Positions 60,451 through 64,000 of a stretch of 64,000 bases of DNA are shown one piece after another. Each line of letters begins with the position of its first letter. Position 1 is the first letter of the stretch. The translations under genes were made by a program, and so were the position numbers. The notes beneath the pieces were generated by a model, which worked only from the letters and a program-made list of their open reading frames with translations, was not told the DNA's origin and did not search any database. Origin of the DNA: Clostridia bacterium (lineage in GTDB: Bacteria > Bacillota > Clostridia > Oscillospirales > Acutalibacteraceae); the NCBI GenBank assembly GCA_017410195.1, contig JAFQRF010000023.1:62001-126000 (forward strand). Direction: 5' to 3'.

Positions 60451-60522
60451 CAGTTAAATATATAATTAATATAAAATTAATATATATTTTATATTTATTA
60501 TAAAAATTTATTGCACAAAAAA

Positions 60523-60550
60523 TCAGTCCGTGCATTTTTGCACGGACTGA
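60523..60550 (-). terminator. Terminator after cdaR
   Basis: TCAGTCCGTGCA/TGCACGGACTGA is a 12-base-pair stem with a four-base loop, followed on the minus strand by TTTTTT. It ends the cdaA-cdaR transcript. Confidence 0.95.
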
Positions 60551-60566
60551 TACAAAGAAAATTTAA

Positions 60567-61844
60567 TTATGATATTTCTACGGTAGCAAAATAACTGCCG
60601 TATGACCAACAGTCGGATGTTGAGAATGTAACGGGAACGGTCGCTTCTCCCTTCAACGTTTCATCAACATTCTTCAAATCTGCAACAAGAACAATATTAT
60701 CCTTGGTAATTTTATCAACGGATTCCTTCGGACCGTAAACTGTTATATGAGTAAATTCAAGGCTTGAAAGCTCCGCAGTTATTCCGCTCGGAACATTGTT
60801 GAAAGTTACGCTTGCAGGAACCTCAATTGTTGAAAATGAAAGCTCACCCATGTCAACGGTAACGGTGAAGAACTCTGTACCGTCAAGCATCACAACGCCC
60901 GGAATATCAGAAGCATAAACCGTGAAAGTATTGATTCCCGAATGAAGCTCAGAAAAATCAACAGAGCTGATTTCAATACTTGTTATACCCTCAAGCTTCT
61001 TTTCGGGTATTCCGAAAACAGCCGAAGCAGGTTCAACGGTAACCGAAAACGGAAAACTGTTGATATAATCGGACGGAATATTAATAAAACCGCACTCAAC
61101 GGGAAGCTCCGAAATTTTGTAAACAGGAATCGTAATCTGAATATATTCCGATTTGCGGTCAAATTTGGTGTAGTTCAGACTCGAACCGTTCTTAGTAATG
61201 GCAGACAAAGCTGCATCAACCGTTGTATTCTCCGTCAGAACGCCGTCAATCACAGCACTTGCAACGACCTTTTCAATGCTGTTAACCTGGCTTTCGGGAC
61301 CTGATACGCTCACTTTATTTGCTTCCTGAAAGATATAATCGCCGAGATGATACCCTTCGACAACCGAATCCTCGCTTATGGTTATATCAGGCTCAACAAG
61401 GAATTCTTTCGTTTTGGGATAGTCGAAATAAACTTCTATTTCATTTATCGGAACATTGTTCTCATAAATTCCGACAATTTCATAAGCCGGTCTTTCACTC
61501 TTGGTTGACACATCAAGCTTCAGCTTCTGCGTACCGGGAGTGCTGACAGCAGTCGATGCTTTTACAACAATATCATCGGCAATATCATCTGAATCAACAA
61601 CGTATTTTTTCCCGCTTACGGTAACATCAACAGAAAACTTCGTGTTGCCGAATGCTTCCAAACCAAAATTTTCTTCAATACTGCCGTAATCAATCTGAAC
61701 GGGAATATCGGTAATCGTTTTGGTTATTTCCGTGCTGAACTCAACCGATGCAACAAGCCAGAATCCGACCGCCACAATCAGCGAAAAAACAAACAGAAAA
61801 CGGTTATCATAAAAAAGGTCACTTATTTTTTGCTTTTTCTTCAT
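60567..61844 (-). CDS. cdaR: CdaR, YbbR-like regulator of diadenylate cyclase
   Basis: This 425-residue protein has a membrane anchor near residues 14-32 and an extracytoplasmic part with about four YbbR repeats, each carrying a VxVSGPE or VYGPKE-type turn (KVSVSGPESQ; ITVYGPKES). It binds CdaA and regulates c-di-AMP synthesis. Its start overlaps the cdaA stop. In Bacillus glmM follows; here a terminator follows instead. Confidence 0.9.
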   Translation of the reverse strand: MKKKQKISDLFYDNRFLFVFSLIVAVGFWLVASVEFSTEITKTITDIPVQIDYGSIEENFGLEAFGNTKFSVDVTVSGKKYVVDSDDIADDIVVKASTAVSTPGTQKLKLDVSTKSERPAYEIVGIYENNVPINEIEVYFDYPKTKEFLVEPDITISEDSVVEGYHLGDYIFQEANKVSVSGPESQVNSIEKVVASAVIDGVLTENTTVDAALSAITKNGSSLNYTKFDRKSEYIQITIPVYKISELPVECGFINIPSDYINSFPFSVTVEPASAVFGIPEKKLEGITSIEISSVDFSELHSGINTFTVYASDIPGVVMLDGTEFFTVTVDMGELSFSTIEVPASVTFNNVPSGITAELSSLEFTHITVYGPKESVDKITKDNIVLVADLKNVDETLKGEATVPVTFSTSDCWSYGSYFATVEIS

Positions 61845-62719
61845 TTCTTTTTACCTTTAAAAAATTTTGTGAAAATATTGACATCCATAATGCCTTTTTC
61901 GTTTGAACTGTCAACAAGATAATCTATAAGCATTTCACGAAGTTCGGATTCCGTAAGCTCTCTTGTAAGATTTCCTTTATATGCAATGGAAATAATTCCC
62001 GTTTCCTCCGATGAAACAATAACCATTGCGTCACTCTGCTCGCTCATACCGAGAGCAGCTCTGTGACGTGTTCCGAGATCACTTGAAACTTCCTCGCTTT
62101 TGGTAAGCGGTAAAACGCAGCCCGCGCTGTGAAGTCTGCCGTCTCTTACAACAGCTGCGCCATCGTGAAGCGGAGATTTGGGGAAGAAAATATTACCGAT
62201 AAGTTCATGGGTGATTTTTGCATCAACAGGTTTGCCTGTCTTTAAAACATCGCCGAGAAGCATCTCTTTTTCCATAACAATAAGACAGCCGATTTTTGCA
62301 TCGCTCATGCGCTGAACAGCCTTGGCAATTTCAATAATCGCCTCTTTAATTACCGCCGTTCTCTCGGAATCATTTCCCCTCATAAGCCACGATAAACCGG
62401 TAAATTTGCTTTTACCGACCTTTTCAAGTACCTGACGGATTTCCTGCTGAAAAATTATAATAAGAATAATAAATATGTTCTGGAAAACAATTCCGAAAAC
62501 ATAAGAGCTTGCCTGCATTTCAAGAACGGTAATTACAAGATATGCAAAAGCAAGTAAAATCAAGCCTTTAACAAGCTGAAAAGCACGGGTTTCTCTTATG
62601 AGTTTTATTCCGTTATAAAGAATAAATGTCACTAGACAGATATCAAGAAAATCGGTTATCCCGAAATTAAGCGACGGAACTTTAGAAAAAAAGTCCGTAA
62701 TATTATCAAATACGGTCAT
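61841..62719 (-). CDS. cdaA: Diadenylate cyclase CdaA
   Basis: This 292-residue membrane enzyme makes c-di-AMP from two ATP. Three N-terminal membrane helices (to about residue 85) are followed by the DAC domain with the DGA motif (LHDGAAVVRDGRL) and the RHR motif (LGTRHRAALGM). c-di-AMP controls potassium transport, osmotic balance and cell-wall homeostasis. It is coupled to cdaR. Confidence 0.96.
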   Translation of the reverse strand: MTVFDNITDFFSKVPSLNFGITDFLDICLVTFILYNGIKLIRETRAFQLVKGLILLAFAYLVITVLEMQASSYVFGIVFQNIFIILIIIFQQEIRQVLEKVGKSKFTGLSWLMRGNDSERTAVIKEAIIEIAKAVQRMSDAKIGCLIVMEKEMLLGDVLKTGKPVDAKITHELIGNIFFPKSPLHDGAAVVRDGRLHSAGCVLPLTKSEEVSSDLGTRHRAALGMSEQSDAMVIVSSEETGIISIAYKGNLTRELTESELREMLIDYLVDSSNEKGIMDVNIFTKFFKGKKK

Positions 62720-62816
62720 AAACGCAGACCAACCCCCTTTATCTTCCTATCCGATTTTTAATAATAGCACAAAGAACGCAACGTTGCAAACAAATAATGA
62801 AATCTTAACAAAAAAT

Positions 62817-63290
62817 TTATTTTTCTATAAGGCACACAGCATGCGCCGACATTCCCTCTCCGCTGCCGGAGAATCCGAGTCCTTCCTCAGTTGTTGCTTT
62901 TACACTGACAAAATCCATAGGAATTCTGCATGCAGAAGCAATATTTTTTCTCATTTCATCAATATACGGACGCATTTTGGGCTTTTGTGCAATTAAAGTG
63001 CTGTCAACATTTACCACGGAATAACCGTTGTCTTTAAGCACCTCCACAACTTCTTTAAGTAAAACAATACTGTCCGCATCCTTATATTTTTCATCATTAT
63101 CGGGAAAAAGACATCCGATATCTCCAAGTGCTGCCGCACCAAGCAAAGCATCACTTATGGCATGAAGCAACACATCCGCATCGGAATGCCCGAGCAGACC
63201 CTTTTCGTAAGGAATATCAACGCCGCCGACTATAAGTTTTCTGTTTTCGGCGAGTCTGTGAACGTCATATCCGTGACCGATTCTCAGCAT
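62817..63290 (-). CDS. ispF: 2-C-methyl-D-erythritol 2,4-cyclodiphosphate synthase
   Basis: This 157-residue enzyme of the MEP isoprenoid pathway has the metal-binding GHGYDVH at the N-terminus, [21 protein letters not shown], and [17 protein letters not shown] near the C-terminus. ATG 63290 follows AAAGGAGATTTCCAA and overlaps the rnmV stop by seven bases. This shows the organism uses the MEP pathway. Confidence 0.96.
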   Translation of the reverse strand: MLRIGHGYDVHRLAENRKLIVGGVDIPYEKGLLGHSDADVLLHAISDALLGAAALGDIGCLFPDNDEKYKDADSIVLLKEVVEVLKDNGYSVVNVDSTLIAQKPKMRPYIDEMRKNIASACRIPMDFVSVKATTEEGLGFSGSGEGMSAHAVCLIEK

Positions 63291-63886
63291 TTGGAAATCT
63301 CCTTTTCTATCTCTTTTACATCTTCAAGAAATCTTTCGTATGTAGTTACGCAATTAAGAACTTTTATAAGGGAATTTGCGGAAAGTCTTTCGGGAAAAGA
63401 ATAATATCTGAGCATTGCGGCTCTTCTTTTGGCGCTATCCTCTCCCCCTGCAAAGCCAAGCTCATAAAGGTCGAGTTTCGTTATAGGTCTTTCGGGTTCG
63501 GGCGATGATTCGCAGAGAACCCCTGCGTTTGCAAGAGCCTGCATAATAATTTCTTCCGATACTCCCTCAACACCGATTTTTCCCTCTTTTGAAGGCTCTG
63601 TTTTGCGGCTTTCCTTCCCGAAAATATCAGGTATATATGCATGAATAATATTTTTCGGGTCAACGGTAGAGCCTATGAACGAACGGATTTTAAAGCCTGC
63701 GGAATCACTGTCCGTAAGCACTAAAATTCCTCTTTTTTCAGCGAGCTTTCTTATCATCATCTGAAGCTCTTTATCCTTAAAAATACCAAATCCGTCCGTC
63801 TGGATAATCGGCGCATCAATGATTCCCGAAAGCTTTATTTTATCATATTTTCCTTCGACGATAACCGCCTGTCTTATTTTTATCAT
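63284..63886 (-). CDS. rnmV: Ribonuclease M5
   Basis: This 200-residue TOPRIM enzyme processes 5S rRNA precursors. The TOPRIM motifs are AVIVEGKYD with the catalytic Glu, and [13 protein letters not shown] (DxD). The N-terminal IRQAVIVEG and the segment VEGVSEE match the family. ATG 63886 overlaps or touches the holA stop. Confidence 0.93.
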   Translation of the reverse strand: MIKIRQAVIVEGKYDKIKLSGIIDAPIIQTDGFGIFKDKELQMMIRKLAEKRGILVLTDSDSAGFKIRSFIGSTVDPKNIIHAYIPDIFGKESRKTEPSKEGKIGVEGVSEEIIMQALANAGVLCESSPEPERPITKLDLYELGFAGGEDSAKRRAAMLRYYSFPERLSANSLIKVLNCVTTYERFLEDVKEIEKEISKC

Positions 63887-63888
63887 AG

Positions 63889-64000
63889 TTATCTCCTGCC
63901 GACTCTCGCAAGTTTCACAACAGTCTGCTCAAGCACAAGTCTTTTATCAAGAGCGGAGCTTTTAAGTGTGGTATCAGCCCAAGAAAGGATTTCCACGCAC
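63889..64000 (-). CDS. holA: DNA polymerase III delta subunit, C-terminal end (partial)
   Basis: The last 36 codons of a gene running off the window edge read SWADTTLKSSALDKRLVLEQ, followed by TVVKLARVGRR and a stop at 63889. The end of the delta subunit (HolA) typically has an ILxxADxxLKS segment followed by RLxLEQLxxKL; this fits well. Only the C-terminus is visible, so the call depends on this segment. Confidence 0.6.
   Translation of the reverse strand, partial: CVEILSWADTTLKSSALDKRLVLEQTVVKLARVGRR

Overview
The window reads as a chromosome segment of an endospore-forming member of the Clostridia, most like a gut Oscillospiraceae/Ruminococcaceae-type bacterium. The base composition is moderately low in GC. 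Shine-Dalgarno sites are strong (AAGGAGG-like) and TTG/GTG starts are frequent. There are sporulation genes (spoVM, GerW/YtfJ type), a proS T-box leader, cdaA-cdaR, and the Bacillus-type block yicC-remA-gmk-rpoZ-priA-def-fmt-rsmB-rlmN-prpC-prkC-rsgA-spoVM in conserved order. Species cannot be named from sequence alone.

Region 1 (1 to about 11,600) is the right-hand end of a prophage or prophage-like integrative element; the left end lies outside the window. A lysogeny switch sits at 7976-9023: a Cro-like HTH protein (minus) and a CI/LexA-like S24 repressor (plus) flank a promoter-operator region with repeated TTGTTGAA half-sites. To the left runs one long minus-strand early operon: small proteins, a secreted transglycosylase, DUF1351, RecT, an MBL-fold hydrolase, an HNH nuclease, a DUF4373 replication protein, a DnaC-like loader and the start of a likely DNA methylase. 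To the right are the repressor, a lipoprotein in the position used by superinfection-exclusion lipoproteins, and a large serine recombinase whose 3' end runs into tRNA-Ser(GGA).

Region 2 (11,555-24,663) is ordinary chromosome: tRNA-Ser, tRNA-Leu, an XRE membrane regulator with a lipoprotein, guaB, ppa, a Gfo/Idh/MocA oxidoreductase, a TPM-domain/zinc-ribbon pair, folA-thyA-pyridoxamine kinase, a secreted ceramidase-like protein, azlCD and an SDR enzyme.

Region 3 (24,876-36,290): T-box-controlled proS, a cell-surface O-acetylation cluster (SGNH hydrolase, DUF4358 lipoprotein, MBOAT, DHHW protein and a possible 37-codon peptide), then argF and a gene encoding one polypeptide that joins carbamoyl-phosphate synthase large subunit to diaminopimelate epimerase. 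This fusion is the most unusual gene in the window. Its epimerase part has Gly where the first catalytic Cys is expected.

Region 4 (36,291-64,000) is almost entirely minus strand: spoVM and a 47-codon membrane protein, the Ser/Thr kinase-phosphatase pair, translation and formylation genes, priA, RNA-processing genes, rluB-type synthase, a D,D-carboxypeptidase, GerW, scpAB, a site-2 protease, prmC, a DUF1385 protein, a two-component system preceded by an acidic-repeat lipoprotein, cdaA-cdaR, ispF, rnmV and the end of holA. Short overlaps between successive genes indicate long co-transcribed and translationally coupled operons.
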